A DNA stretch of 64,000 bases from Eubacterium sp. (lineage in GTDB: Bacteria > Bacillota > Clostridia > Lachnospirales > Lachnospiraceae). Of the stretch, positions 1-8,826 are shown in pieces. The stretch is from assembly GCA_017514785.1 (NCBI GenBank), contig JAFWIO010000019.1, positions 1 through 64,000 on the forward strand. Direction: 5' to 3'. The number at the start of each line of letters is the position of its first letter. The stretch's first letter is position 1. The notes under the pieces are model-generated. The model had not been told where the DNA came from and made no database searches. It saw nothing but the letters and a program-made list of their open reading frames with translations. The translations under genes were made by a program, and so were the position numbers.

Positions 1-249
1 AGATGGAAAAACCAAGTCTACACATTAGGCTCCGGCGAAGATGTTTCAAAGTTTAAGTATTATAAGAGCAGACTATTTCCAAACGAGAAGTGGTACAGAA
101 TTTATCATCCGTTTGTCTACAAACACAAGATTGTCAAACCGTTCTTTATTATATATCGTATGACGGTTATGGCGTTTAGGGGAAGAAAAACTGTAAAGAG
201 AGAAATGGAACAAATAGGTGGCAAGGATGCTTCAGTTAAGAGGGATTAA
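1..249 (+). CDS. C-terminal end of a nucleotidyltransferase-like protein (partial)
   Basis: The first reading frame is open from the window edge to a TAA at 247-249, giving the last 82 residues of a protein whose start lies outside the window. The tail is rich in aromatic and basic residues (..LFPNEKWYRIYHP.., ..RGRKTVKREME..). It lines up loosely with the tail of the complete protein at 47890-49008, which has a Y-x-Y-P then basic-helix layout and carries the signature of the PF14907-type nucleotidyltransferase family. Family assignment is therefore by similarity within the window and is tentative. The stop overlaps the start of the ABC gene downstream, so the two are probably co-transcribed. 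Confidence 0.5.
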   Translation, partial: RWKNQVYTLGSGEDVSKFKYYKSRLFPNEKWYRIYHPFVYKHKIVKPFFIIYRMTVMAFRGRKTVKREMEQIGGKDASVKRD

Positions 250-3200
250 AAAAGAATATAAGACTGGCGATTTTATTCAGACAGCTTTAGATGGCGTGGA
301 TTTAGATTTCCGCGACAACGAGTTTGTAGCCGTTCTAGGACCTAGTGGTTCTGGAAAAACTACTATGCTTAATATTATCGGCGGACTAGATAGATACGAT
401 AGTGGCGATTTGATTATTAATGGTGTTTCAACTAAGAACTACAAGGATAGAGATTGGGACACTTATAGAAATCATGCTATCGGTTTTGTTTTTCAAAGTT
501 ACAACTTGATTTCTCACCAGACAGTTCTAGCAAACGTAGAACTAGCTCTTACTATTTCTGGTGTCAGCAAGTGGGAGAGGAAGAAAAAGGCTCTAAAGGT
601 CCTTAAACAAGTTGGACTAAGAGAACATGCAAAGAAAAAACCTAACCAACTATCTGGTGGCCAGATGCAGCGTGTAGCTATTGCGCGTGCTTTAGTTAAT
701 GACCCTGATATTTTACTAGCTGATGAGCCTACTGGTGCGCTAGATAGTGCTACCAGTGTTCAGGTTATGGATTTGCTAAAAGAAGTGGCGAAAGATCGTC
801 TAGTTGTAATGGTTACGCACAACCCACAACTTGCAGAAAAGTATGCAACTAGAATTGTAAATATAGAAGATGGAAAGATTATTTCTGACACAGATGCACC
901 TACAGAAGAAGAGATGAGAGCATCTATTGTTGAAAAAGAACTTCAAAATGAAAGAACATCTGAAAAGAAAATTTCTAAGAATAATGATTTAGGCGCGAAG
1001 ACTGTTCATAAGGGTCGCAAGAAAAAAGCGTCCATGAATTTTGCGACTGCTTTGGGATTAAGTTTTTCTAACCTTTTGACGAAGAAGGCTAGAACTATTT
1101 TGGTTGCCTTTGCAGGTTCCATTGGTATTATCGGAATCGCACTTATTTTGTCGCTATCGAATGGTGTTAATGAGCACATTGATAGGTTAGAGGAAGATAC
1201 TTTGTCGGAGTATCCTATTCATATAATGAAAACGAATATGGATTTCACGGCTATGCTTAAGGAAACCCAAGATACAATGGGCAAACGTAAAAAGGGCGAC
1301 AAAGAAGTTCGCGAAATTAGAACTATCACTAATACTTTTTCAAATATTAAAACAAATGACCTTAAATCTTTTAAGGGTCATATTGAGGCGAACGAAAAGA
1401 CCTTTGACAAATACGCAAAGGCTGTCGAGTATTCATACAATGTAGTTCCTCTTATTTATAAAGAGTCTGATAATAATAAGATTAGGCAGGTAAATCCTGA
1501 GAAAGCATACGAGTCTATGGGTGTTACAGAATCGTATTCATCTATGGCTGCCAATATGGGTATGACTTTTGATAACTTTTTCAAACTTCCAGACGAAGAG
1601 GGACTCTATAAAACACAGTACGCAGTAAGAGCTGGTCGCTGGCCAGAAAAGGAAGATGAGTTAGTGCTCGTTCTTTCTGAAAATAATAATGTTTCGGACC
1701 GCGTGCTTTATTCTTTGGGTATTAAGGATGCGAAGGAATTAGAGAAAGCAATTAAGTCTTACGCTAGCGGCAAGAAAATAAAAATAAGTAAGAAGAGACA
1801 TAGTTTTAATTTTAAGGACTTCATCGGAATGGAGTTTAAGCTAGTTGATTCATACAAGTGTTACAAGTACGACAAAAAGTACAAAGTATGGGCTTCTAAA
1901 AAAGATAACAATAAATATATGAAGAAACTTGTAGCAAAGAGTCATCCGATTAAGATAGTGGGCGTAGTTTCTGCCAAGAAAGACGCCTCCGCCAAAATGC
2001 TTATGCCAGGAATTTATTACACATCAGATTTAGTAAATGGTGTAATAGATAGAGCGGCTAGCAGCAAAGTGGTAAAAGATCAGTTAAAACGCAAGAAGAT
2101 AAATGTCTTTACTGGTAAGAAGTTTGACGATGTAGGGAAAAAGGGCGGCATTGATTTCACAAAACTATTCTCTGTAAATTCGGATGCGATGAAGAAAATT
2201 TTTGCATTCGATATGAACTCGCTTGATTTTAATTCTATGGGATTTGACGCAAATTCTGTAGGTGACATATTTAGGAATGCTGGAAAGAATACTAGTCAGA
2301 AGGAACTTGAGAAGTTGTTTGCGGATTTGATGAAGGGATATCAGTCTTATGCAAAGAAGCATAACAAGGATACCTTTGACGATCTATCAAGTGGCTTTGA
2401 AAAATATATGAGTTCACCTGAGGCTGCCAAGATTATTCAGGGCGAGATGGCTAGCATCATTAAAAAGTCTGGTGCCAGTATAGATGGCCAGGCTATGATA
2501 AAGATTTTGACGAAGGTAATGTCTGGTTTCCAATCTTATATCAATAAGAAGGGATACAAGGATGTTACAAAGATAAGCACTTATTTGAATGAGTACTTGG
2601 GTTCACAGGAAGCGCAGGCTCTTTTGGCTGAGGCTATGCAAGAGTATATGCCAAAGATTGACCCAGCTAGTATGGACTTTAATAAATTGGTAACTAAACT
2701 TATGAATGGCTACAACCAATATGCTAAGAAACATAAACTAGCCACTATGAACAGCGTGATGAGAGGCTTTAGAAAGTATTTATCATCTAATGAGGCTTCG
2801 AAGAAGATTAATAAGATTGTAAGTAGCATGGTTGATACAAAGGCTATCCAAAATTCAATGGCTGCTTCTATGGCTGGATTCTCAAATAGTCTTAAAGATA
2901 TGTTCAAGTTTGATCCAAGTGCTTTGGCGAGCGCGTTCAAGATGAAATCTGGCAAGAAAGAACTAGAGGATTTGATGAGTTCGCTTATGTCTAAAGAGAT
3001 TACGACATACGAGCAGAATATGAAGAATCTAGGTTACGCAAACAAGAGCGAACCTTTTGAAATCAAACTTTATCCAAAGAGTTTTGAGAGTAAAGACAAA
3101 TTGGGCGGACTAATTAAGGATTATAATAGGAAGATGAAGGCTAGTGGTCAGAAGAGAAAGTCCATTGCCTATACTGATATAGTGGGAACTTTGATGAGTT

Positions 3201-3628
3201 CTGTTACCGAGATAGTTAACGCACTCAGTTATATATTGATTGCGTTTGTCGGAATTTCGCTAGTTGTTTCTTCTATTATGATAGGAGTTATTACTTATAT
3301 AAGTGTGCTTGAGCGAAAGAAGGAGATTGGTGTGCTTCGTGCTATTGGTGCTTCGAAGAGGAATGTCTCGAATGTATTTAATGCGGAGACATTTATAGTA
3401 GGAGCGCTGGCAGGTGTCATAGGAATTATTATCACACATATTTTGTTAATCCCTATGAATATGATAATTAGGTATTTGGGCGATGGAATTGAAATGACAG
3501 CATATTTACCATTTAGCTCAGCATTGATACTTATTGCAATCAGTATTGTTTTGACTTTACTTGGTGGATTGATTCCTGCGAAGAAGGCTGCACATCAAGA
3601 TCCGGTTATTGCTCTAAGAAGCGAATAG
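227..3628 (+). CDS. ABC transporter, fused ATP-binding and FtsX-like permease (MacB-type)
   Basis: A single chain joins an N-terminal ABC ATPase to an FtsX/MacB-type permease. Counted from a GTG at 218, Walker [10 protein letters not shown] is at 41-49, the Q-loop at about 93, signature LSGGQ at 145-149 and Walker B ILLADE at 165-170. One membrane segment lies near 289-312 and three more in the last 130 residues, with a roughly 700-residue extracytoplasmic region between. That layout is known for exporters that move lipids, peptides or antibiotics by mechanotransmission rather than import. The ATG at 227 is preferred because AGGTGG lies 5 bases upstream; GTG 218 has no good ribosome site. The outer region holds three about 63-residue repeats (see findings). 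Substrate unknown. The gene overlaps its upstream neighbour and ends at a terminator. Confidence 0.85.
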   Translation: MLQLRGIKKEYKTGDFIQTALDGVDLDFRDNEFVAVLGPSGSGKTTMLNIIGGLDRYDSGDLIINGVSTKNYKDRDWDTYRNHAIGFVFQSYNLISHQTVLANVELALTISGVSKWERKKKALKVLKQVGLREHAKKKPNQLSGGQMQRVAIARALVNDPDILLADEPTGALDSATSVQVMDLLKEVAKDRLVVMVTHNPQLAEKYATRIVNIEDGKIISDTDAPTEEEMRASIVEKELQNERTSEKKISKNNDLGAKTVHKGRKKKASMNFATALGLSFSNLLTKKARTILVAFAGSIGIIGIALILSLSNGVNEHIDRLEEDTLSEYPIHIMKTNMDFTAMLKETQDTMGKRKKGDKEVREIRTITNTFSNIKTNDLKSFKGHIEANEKTFDKYAKAVEYSYNVVPLIYKESDNNKIRQVNPEKAYESMGVTESYSSMAANMGMTFDNFFKLPDEEGLYKTQYAVRAGRWPEKEDELVLVLSENNNVSDRVLYSLGIKDAKELEKAIKSYASGKKIKISKKRHSFNFKDFIGMEFKLVDSYKCYKYDKKYKVWASKKDNNKYMKKLVAKSHPIKIVGVVSAKKDASAKMLMPGIYYTSDLVNGVIDRAASSKVVKDQLKRKKINVFTGKKFDDVGKKGGIDFTKLFSVNSDAMKKIFAFDMNSLDFNSMGFDANSVGDIFRNAGKNTSQKELEKLFADLMKGYQSYAKKHNKDTFDDLSSGFEKYMSSPEAAKIIQGEMASIIKKSGASIDGQAMIKILTKVMSGFQSYINKKGYKDVTKISTYLNEYLGSQEAQALLAEAMQEYMPKIDPASMDFNKLVTKLMNGYNQYAKKHKLATMNSVMRGFRKYLSSNEASKKINKIVSSMVDTKAIQNSMAASMAGFSNSLKDMFKFDPSALASAFKMKSGKKELEDLMSSLMSKEITTYEQNMKNLGYANKSEPFEIKLYPKSFESKDKLGGLIKDYNRKMKASGQKRKSIAYTDIVGTLMSSVTEIVNALSYILIAFVGISLVVSSIMIGVITYISVLERKKEIGVLRAIGASKRNVSNVFNAETFIVGALAGVIGIIITHILLIPMNMIIRYLGDGIEMTAYLPFSSALILIAISIVLTLLGGLIPAKKAAHQDPVIALRSE

Positions 3629-3645
3629 GTTTACATAAAATTACA

Positions 3646-3680
3646 AAGATACCAGTTTTGCGGCTGGTATCTTTTATTTT
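3646..3680 (+). terminator. Rho-independent terminator after the ABC exporter gene
   Basis: A 10-bp perfect stem (AAGATACCAG / CTGGTATCTT) with an 8-base loop is followed by TTATTTTG. Confidence 0.8.
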
Positions 3681-3754
3681 GCATAGAATAGATATAAAAT
3701 TCATTATATGGTATACTTACGCAAGGGTATGAAAGCAATTTTAGGAGGATTATT

Positions 3755-4642
3755 ATGAGCGAATTTGTATTAACATGTTGTTCGACAGTTGATTTGACAA
3801 ACGAATACTTGAAAGAGAGAAATATTCCATATGTATCTTTCCACGTTCAGTTGGGAGAGGATACATATGCTGATGATATGGGTCTAAGCATTTCTCAGGA
3901 AGAATTATTCAAGAGAATGTTGGACGGTGAAGATGCTAAGACATCTCAGGTTACTGTTCAGCAGTACTTAGACTTCTTCAAAGGATTCCTAGAGGAAGGA
4001 AAAGATGTTTTACACATTGCACTTTCTAGCGGAATCTCTGGTACATACAACTCTGCATGCGTAGCAGCACAGGAGTTGAAGGAAGAATATCCAGACAGAA
4101 AACTTTATGTAGTTGACTCATACGCAGCTTCAGCAGGTTTTGGTTTGGTTATTGATACTTTAGCTGATATGAGAGACAACGGCGCTGATATTGAAGAGTT
4201 GAAATCATGGATTGAGACAAACAAGAAGAGAATGCACCACTGGTTCTTTACAACAGATCTTACTTTCTTTATCAAGGGAGGTCGTGTTTCAAAGACTTCA
4301 GGTTTTGTTGGTAACCTACTTGGTATTTGCCCACTTCTAAACGTGGACTGCGAAGGAAAACTAGCTCCTCGTGAAAAGATTCGTGGGAAGAAAAAAGTTA
4401 TCAAGAGAACTTTGGAAGTGATGCTTGAGCATGTACAAGATGGCAAAGACTACTCTGGTAAATGTTTTATCTCACAGGCTGGTTGCTTTGACGATGCCAG
4501 AGCATTAGCTGATAAGATTGAGGAGGCTTTACCTAAGTTGAATGGTGGAGTGCAAATTTATGAAATTGGCGCTACTATTGGATGCCATACAGGCCCAGGT
4601 ACAGTTGCACTATTCTTCTGGGGTGACGAGAGAGTAGATTAA
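3755..4642 (+). CDS. DegV family fatty-acid-binding protein
   Basis: This 295-residue protein has the two-domain DegV layout: an N-terminal strand with the STVD motif, the SSGISGTYN loop near residue 90 and a KGGRVSKT motif near 172. DegV proteins bind a fatty acid and, where studied (FakB), present it to the kinase FakA for phosphorylation and entry into phospholipid synthesis. No fakA is seen in the window. AGGAGG lies 7 bases before the ATG. A second, diverged DegV gene follows after 59 bases, so the two may be co-transcribed with different lipid preferences (inference). Confidence 0.88.
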   Translation: MSEFVLTCCSTVDLTNEYLKERNIPYVSFHVQLGEDTYADDMGLSISQEELFKRMLDGEDAKTSQVTVQQYLDFFKGFLEEGKDVLHIALSSGISGTYNSACVAAQELKEEYPDRKLYVVDSYAASAGFGLVIDTLADMRDNGADIEELKSWIETNKKRMHHWFFTTDLTFFIKGGRVSKTSGFVGNLLGICPLLNVDCEGKLAPREKIRGKKKVIKRTLEVMLEHVQDGKDYSGKCFISQAGCFDDARALADKIEEALPKLNGGVQIYEIGATIGCHTGPGTVALFFWGDERVD

Positions 4643-4701
4643 GAAAGGAATCGAACTGAGCGTTTATATAAAAAGGACAGGACTCAGATTATAAAGATAT
4701 A

Positions 4702-5568
4702 ATGAAAACAGCTATTATGACGGATACCAACAGTGGTATCACAGTACAAGAGGGGAAAGAAAACGGAATATTCGTGCTTCCTATGCCCGTGATTGTGGAC
4801 GGTGAAGAGTTCTTAGAGGGCGAGACTATTAACAACGAGCAACTATATGAAGCTCTTGTTGCCGAAAAGGATGTAATGACTGCTCAACCACTTCTTAAAG
4901 ACTTGCTAGAGTTTTGGGACGACATTTTAGAAGAAGGATATGATGAGATAGTTTACATTCCTATGTCTAGTGGTTTGTCTGGATCATGTCATACTGCTTC
5001 ACAGTTTGCCGAAGAGTACGACGGAAAGATTCACGTAGTTGATAACCACAGAATCTCAGTTACACTTCGTGATTCAGTTTACGATGCTAAGAAATTAGTA
5101 GCAAAGGGTAAGAATGGTAAGGAAGTAAAAGAAGCACTAGAGGCTAATGCGTTTAACTCTAGTATTTATATTACAGTTCAATCACTTAAGTATTTGAAGA
5201 AGAGTGGACGTGTTACACCTACAGCAGCATTGATTGCTACAGCTATGAACATTAAGCCAGTGCTTACTATTCAAGGCGAGAAGCTAGATGCTTTTGCGAA
5301 AGTTCGTGGAATGAAAGCGGCTTACAACAAAATGATAGAAGCAGCTAGAACTGATTTGGCAGAACGCTTCTCAGAATATCCTAAGGAAAGACTTAGCCTA
5401 TGCGTATCTGGAACATTCACTAAAGAAGAAGACAAAGACGAATGGCTTAACAGAGTAAAAGATGAATTCCCTGGTTATGAAGTTTACTACGCACCGTTAT
5501 CATGTAGTATTGCGTGCCACGTTAGTGTGGACACAGCCGGTATTGCTTGGACGGTGATAGAGGAATAA
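4702..5568 (+). CDS. DegV family fatty-acid-binding protein (second copy)
   Basis: This 288-residue DegV protein keeps the DTNSGI start, the MSSGLSGSC loop near 90 and KKSGRVTPT near 171, but differs in most positions from the copy just upstream. The start fixed by the family N-terminus has a weak ribosome site: the nearest purine-rich stretch, AAGGACAGG, is about 20 bases upstream. Translation may therefore depend on coupling to the gene before it. The gene ends at a bidirectional terminator shared with the convergent toxin gene. Confidence 0.87.
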   Translation: MKTAIMTDTNSGITVQEGKENGIFVLPMPVIVDGEEFLEGETINNEQLYEALVAEKDVMTAQPLLKDLLEFWDDILEEGYDEIVYIPMSSGLSGSCHTASQFAEEYDGKIHVVDNHRISVTLRDSVYDAKKLVAKGKNGKEVKEALEANAFNSSIYITVQSLKYLKKSGRVTPTAALIATAMNIKPVLTIQGEKLDAFAKVRGMKAAYNKMIEAARTDLAERFSEYPKERLSLCVSGTFTKEEDKDEWLNRVKDEFPGYEVYYAPLSCSIACHVSVDTAGIAWTVIEE

Positions 5569-5576
5569 AAATAAAA

Positions 5577-5607
5577 ACAGAGGTTCTAAGACCTCTGTTT
5601 TTTATTT
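5577..5607 (+). terminator. Bidirectional terminator between degV and the toxin gene
   Basis: A stem ACAGAGGT / ACCTCTGT with a 6-base loop is followed by TTTTTATTT, with A-rich sequence on the other side. It overlaps the last codon of the minus-strand toxin gene. Confidence 0.8.
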
Positions 5608-5865
5608 GTCATCATAATGCATACCACACTGGATTATTTCAACATTATCGTTATGTATTCTAAATACAATTCTATTTTTAGAATCTATTCGAACGCTCCA
5701 ATATCCAGATAAGTTTTCCTTGAGTGGTTCAGGTTTGCCTATACAATCATAACCATATCGCGAAATACTCTTTATTAGTTTATTTATTTTTTTAAGTGTT
5801 TTCTTATCTTGGGATTGCCATTTAACATACTCTTCCCACGCATTATCTTCCCATAGTATTTTCAT
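5602..5865 (-). CDS. yoeB: Toxin of a YoeB/Txe-type toxin-antitoxin pair
   Basis: This 87-residue protein has the YoeB fold pattern: MKILWEDNAWEEY at the start, KPEPLKENLSGYWS in the middle, and a C-terminal HY. YoeB toxins are ribosome-dependent mRNA endonucleases. The catalytic residues known for E. coli YoeB (Glu46, Arg65, His83, Tyr84) fall at the same numbers here, so it should be active. The usual C-terminal CRYHY reads CGMHYDDK, a small tail variation. Its ATG overlaps the antitoxin stop (TAATG), giving translational coupling with the antitoxin made first. Confidence 0.9.
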   Translation of the reverse strand: MKILWEDNAWEEYVKWQSQDKKTLKKINKLIKSISRYGYDCIGKPEPLKENLSGYWSVRIDSKNRIVFRIHNDNVEIIQCGMHYDDK

Positions 5866-6128
5866 TACTCGTCCTCTAACAAATCATGTTCTTTTAGAGT
5901 TGATTTGCCAGATTCAATATCAGAAATACGTCTTTCCAATTCTGCTATATTAGCTTTGCTATATACAGGATCATTAGATATCTCGAAAGGAATTCGTTGT
6001 TCTTTGATTACTTTTGTAGCAAACATAGTGAAAGCAGCAGTCATAGTAAGACCCATGCCTTTACATGTCTTATCCATTTCTTTTTTTAATTTTGCATCCA
6101 TTCTAAAATTAACCATAGATTGAGCCAT
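5865..6128 (-). CDS. Antitoxin of the pair, RelB/DinJ family
   Basis: This 87-residue protein has a ribbon-helix-helix N-terminus (SMVNFRMDAKLKKEMDKTCKGMG) as in RelB/DinJ antitoxins, and an acidic C-terminal tail that would wrap the toxin. Such antitoxins also repress their own promoter. The ATG at 6128 is chosen because AAAGGAG lies 7 bases upstream; a GTG nine bases earlier sits inside that ribosome site and is unlikely. DinJ partners usually pair with YafQ, but mixed RelB/DinJ-YoeB pairs are common in Firmicutes. Confidence 0.87.
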   Translation of the reverse strand: MAQSMVNFRMDAKLKKEMDKTCKGMGLTMTAAFTMFATKVIKEQRIPFEISNDPVYSKANIAELERRISDIESGKSTLKEHDLLEDE

Positions 6129-6154
6129 ATAAATCACTCCTTTCTGTTAATCTA

Positions 6155-6183
6155 ATAGTAACATAGATGAAAACAACAATCAA
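6155..6183 (-). promoter_or_regulatory. Predicted promoter of the toxin-antitoxin operon
   Basis: Reading the minus strand, TTGATT and TACTAT are 17 bases apart, about 28 bases before the antitoxin start. Repeats of ATCAA in the next 35 bases on the plus strand could be operator sites for the antitoxin. Prediction from sequence only. Confidence 0.5.
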
Positions 6184-6441
6184 TCAAAACTAATCAAAAA
6201 TCATCAAATTCTTTACAAACTTTTTTGTAAAAACTGGCAAATCAGTCTCATAGTTTTATGAGGATAGTATAACTCTGACAAATCAACTTTGCAACATAAA
6301 GTTTATGCCACATAATGATATATGCCTAAAATATCTAACTGTACATAAAACAGGACAGCGAATATATTATAAATAAACCATAAAACTTATTGTTTTATTC
6401 CAATTAATATGGATATATAATCAAAGTAAGAGGTAGTTATT
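6184..6441. other. AT-rich intergenic stretch without a recognised gene
   Basis: Together with the antitoxin leader this is a 313-base non-coding gap. It holds a short inverted repeat TTTACAA / TTGTAAA near 6213-6232 and a 13-base palindrome CATAAAGTTTATG near 6296-6308. Neither matches an operator I recognise. No convincing sigma-A promoter for the plus-strand gene that follows was found. Confidence 0.4.
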
Positions 6442-6759
6442 ATGGGTAATGATTGGGATGTAATTGAAGAGTTAGAATTTTGGGATGACTATCATGCAAT
6501 CTATGGACCAGAACCAATCTCAAGACGCAAACAAAAAAAGATTAATAAGTACAATAAGAGAAAAGCAAAAGAAGCTGCCAGAAAACAAAAAGAAGCAGAG
6601 GATCGTTTGGCAAAGAAAGTGGCAGCAGAAGTTAATGCGCAGAAAACTAACGAACAAAAAACAGGACAAAGTGCAGCGGGTGGCAATGATGACGGAATGG
6701 GTTGCTTGTTTGCTATAGTTATTGTGATAATAGTTGCATTGATGTGGTTTTTTGCATAA
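6442..6759 (+). CDS. Small tail-anchored membrane protein of unknown function
   Basis: This 105-residue protein has an acidic N-terminus, a strongly charged Lys/Ala/Glu helix at about 28-70 (KINKYNKRKAKEAARKQKEA, possibly coiled coil), a Gly-rich hinge and a single C-terminal membrane helix at about 86-104 ending in FFA. The layout suggests a cytoplasmic protein anchored by its C-terminus. AGAGG lies 9 bases before the ATG. I do not recognise a family. It precedes another membrane protein gene by 59 bases. Confidence 0.65.
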   Translation: MGNDWDVIEELEFWDDYHAIYGPEPISRRKQKKINKYNKRKAKEAARKQKEAEDRLAKKVAAEVNAQKTNEQKTGQSAAGGNDDGMGCLFAIVIVIIVALMWFFA

Positions 6760-6818
6760 AATGAAGACGTGATAAATATTAAACTCAGTTTAGAGTTGAT
6801 TGTGTGGAGGAAGATATA

Positions 6819-7364
6819 ATGAAGAATACAGTAATGAGAATTGTTGCAGCTCTTTTAGTTGCACCGTTGATAGCAGACTATTTGTACTTTACCATAAATA
6901 TATTTAGGGATCAGCCTAAGTATATGATGGTACATATGGAAGTTTTTTACATTCTAGACATTTTGGCTTTAATAGCAGTGGTGGTTGGAGTTCTTATTAG
7001 TAAATATGTAATATCACTAATAGGTATTATGGCATATGAAATTATCTATTTGATTTCTATTTTCTCTCAGATAGGAGAATTTAGTTCAATGAGTTTTATG
7101 ATGATACTGCAGAGCATCCCACCACTAGTTATATTCACTATGGTATTGCTTCTTTTGACGAAGATGATAAAACCTTTGCCGGTGGCTATCGTTATAGCAG
7201 CAGTGTCAATTATAGATTTGCTTCTAGACCTATATGTAAGAGTGTTTGGAAATCACATGAACTTCTTTACATGGGGTAATATTCGAATATTATCTACCAA
7301 CATTTGTTTCGTCGCAGCTATTGTGCTGATAGTATTGCTAACTGGTAAGAAACAAAAAAATTAA
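6819..7364 (+). CDS. Hypothetical polytopic membrane protein
   Basis: This 181-residue protein consists of about five or six hydrophobic segments joined by short loops, with no soluble domain and a basic C-terminus (GKKQKN). The ATG at 6819 has GGAGG 8 bases upstream; an in-frame GTG at 6804 lies before that site and is unlikely. No family recognised. A strong terminator follows directly. Confidence 0.65.
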   Translation: MKNTVMRIVAALLVAPLIADYLYFTINIFRDQPKYMMVHMEVFYILDILALIAVVVGVLISKYVISLIGIMAYEIIYLISIFSQIGEFSSMSFMMILQSIPPLVIFTMVLLLLTKMIKPLPVAIVIAAVSIIDLLLDLYVRVFGNHMNFFTWGNIRILSTNICFVAAIVLIVLLTGKKQKN

Positions 7365-7379
7365 ATAGTTAAAAACAAT

Positions 7380-7416
7380 AAGACTAATCACATTTTTGTG
7401 GTTAGTCTTTTTTTAT
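7380..7416 (+). terminator. Rho-independent terminator
   Basis: A 12-bp stem (AAGACTAATCAC / GTGGTTAGTCTT, one G-T pair) is followed by TTTTTATT. Confidence 0.85.
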
Positions 7417-7425
7417 TAAAAAATG

Positions 7426-7468
7426 TTGACAAACAAAACTAATTGTGTATAATTAAATTGTACACAAT
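7426..7468 (+). promoter_or_regulatory. Promoter and OhrR-like operator of the peroxide operon
   Basis: TTGACA (7426-7431) and TATAAT (7448-7453) are 16 bases apart. Lying over the -10 is TATAATTAAATTGTA (7448-7462), one base from the B. subtilis OhrR operator as I recall it. A wider perfect inverted repeat, ATTGTGTA (7442-7449) and TACACAAT (7461-7468), surrounds it. An OhrR-like gene is second in the operon, so autorepression relieved by peroxide is the simple reading. The match to a known consensus is from memory. Confidence 0.75.
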
Positions 7469-7491
7469 CTAATTCGAAGGAGGATGAAAAG

Positions 7492-7962
7492 ATGAGTATA
7501 TATGATTTTAAAGTAAAAGATATGTTCAACGAGGAAGTTGATTTGGCTGAATATAAAGGAAAGGCATTATTGATTGTTAACACTGCAACAGGTTGTGGAT
7601 TCACTCCACAGTACGAGGGGCTAGAGGCTTTGTATAAGAAGTATAAAGATCAAGGCTTTGAGATTTTAGATTTCCCTTGTAACCAGTTTGGACACCAAGC
7701 ACCTGGTAGTGATCAAGAGATAAGAGAATTCTGTACAACTAAGTATGACGTTTCGTTTAGACAGTTCAAAAAGATTGATGTAAATGGAAAAGAAGAAGAG
7801 CCACTTTACAAATATCTTAAATCACAAAAAGGTGGATTAATTAAAAGAATTAAGTGGAATTTCACAAAGTTCTTAGTGGACAAAGAAGGAAATGTAGTGG
7901 AGAGATTTGGACCAACTACTAAACCAGAAGATATAGAGGATAAAATTAAGGAAGTACTATAA
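7492..7962 (+). CDS. Glutathione peroxidase-family thiol peroxidase
   Basis: This 156-residue protein has the GPX fold: NTATGCGFTPQY with the peroxidatic Cys35, FPCNQFG at 61-67, and the active-site Trp in KWNF. Cys81 (EFCTTKY) sits where thioredoxin-dependent GPXs carry their resolving cysteine. Glutathione is uncommon in Clostridia, and thioredoxin and its reductase are encoded just downstream, so the electron donor is most likely thioredoxin. It reduces hydrogen peroxide and organic or lipid hydroperoxides in the cytoplasm. AGGAGG lies before the ATG. First gene of a four-gene operon. Confidence 0.9.
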   Translation: MSIYDFKVKDMFNEEVDLAEYKGKALLIVNTATGCGFTPQYEGLEALYKKYKDQGFEILDFPCNQFGHQAPGSDQEIREFCTTKYDVSFRQFKKIDVNGKEEEPLYKYLKSQKGGLIKRIKWNFTKFLVDKEGNVVERFGPTTKPEDIEDKIKEVL

Positions 7963-7978
7963 GAAATCAGGTGACAAA

Positions 7979-8413
7979 ATGAGTAAGTACGATTGTTTAA
8001 AACTAGAAAATCAGTTATGTTTCCCACTTTATGTTTGCTCAAAGGAGATTGTAAGAAAGTATAAACCATTTTTAGATGAGATTGATCTTACATACACGCA
8101 GTACATCGCAATGATGGCTCTTTGGCAAAACAATGAGTGCAACGTGAAAGAGTTGGGCGAAGCCCTCTACCTAGATTCAGGAACTCTCACACCACTTTTA
8201 AAGAAACTTGAGAGCAAAGAATATGTTCAAAGAGTGAGAGCCAAAGACGATGAGAGAAATCTTGTGGTAAAACTTACAGTAAAGGGAAAGAAGTTAGAAG
8301 ACAAAGCATCAAAGATTCCTGCGCAGATGGGAAGATGCGTAAATCTTAACCAGAAGGAAGCAGGAGAACTAAAGAGACTCCTCGACAAAGTGCTAGGTGG
8401 ATTAGATGATTAG
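7979..8413 (+). CDS. ohrR: OhrR-like MarR-family peroxide sensor
   Basis: This 144-residue winged-helix protein matches OhrR through its whole length: LENQLCF with the sensing Cys14 (Cys15 in B. subtilis), the TYTQY dimer motif, and YLDSGTLTPLLKKLE as the DNA-recognition region. OhrR represses peroxide-resistance genes until its N-terminal cysteine is oxidised. A further cysteine at 120 lies near the position of the second cysteine of two-Cys OhrR proteins, so a disulfide switch is possible. The gene starts 17 bases after the peroxidase gene and probably controls the operator at 7442-7468. Confidence 0.87.
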   Translation: MSKYDCLKLENQLCFPLYVCSKEIVRKYKPFLDEIDLTYTQYIAMMALWQNNECNVKELGEALYLDSGTLTPLLKKLESKEYVQRVRAKDDERNLVVKLTVKGKKLEDKASKIPAQMGRCVNLNQKEAGELKRLLDKVLGGLDD

Positions 8414-8445
8414 TCTTTGACGAAGGAAAATTTAAGGAGGTTATT

Positions 8446-8754
8446 ATGGAAGTATTAAATGTAACATTAGATAACTTTGAAGAAGAAGTATTGAAATCAG
8501 ATGTGCCAGTATTGGTGGACTTTTGGGCTAGTTGGTGCGGACCATGTAAGATGATGGGACCAGTAGTGGACGAAGTGGCTGCAGAAGCTGAAGGCTTCAA
8601 AGTAGCAAAGGTAAATGTAGACGACAACCAAGGTCTAGCAGTTAGATATAACATCCAGTCTATTCCTTGCCTAGTAGTTTTCAAAAACGGCGAGGAAGCA
8701 AACAGAAGCATTGGTGTTATTTCAAAAGACGAAGTGGTAGACCTAGTCAAATAA
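8446..8754 (+). CDS. trxA: Thioredoxin
   Basis: This 102-residue protein is a complete thioredoxin with the active site WCGPC (Cys31 and Cys34), the buried Asp in VDFWAS and the cis-proline in SIPC. It passes electrons from thioredoxin reductase (next gene) to disulfide substrates, here probably including the peroxidase at the head of the operon. An extra cysteine follows the cis-proline. AAGGAGG lies 7 bases before the ATG. Confidence 0.94.
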   Translation: MEVLNVTLDNFEEEVLKSDVPVLVDFWASWCGPCKMMGPVVDEVAAEAEGFKVAKVNVDDNQGLAVRYNIQSIPCLVVFKNGEEANRSIGVISKDEVVDLVK

Positions 8755-8780
8755 GAAGTAACTTTTACATTGAAGATTCA

Positions 8781-8804
8781 TGTGGGCACTGATTGGTGCC
8801 CGCG
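8781..8804 (+). other. Intergenic hairpin between trxA and trxB
   Basis: GGGCAC and GTGCCC flank a 6-base loop, and the stem can extend by three more pairs, two of them wobble. There is no T-run, so it is not a terminator. It may adjust trxB expression relative to the upstream genes (inference). Confidence 0.45.
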
Positions 8805-8826
8805 TAATCTATCTAAGGAGAAGATC

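Noticed and set aside
8770..8826. Longer N-terminus for thioredoxin reductase
   Set aside because: The 19 extra residues are not family-like, contain the intergenic hairpin region and lack a ribosome site, while AAGGAG lies before 8827.
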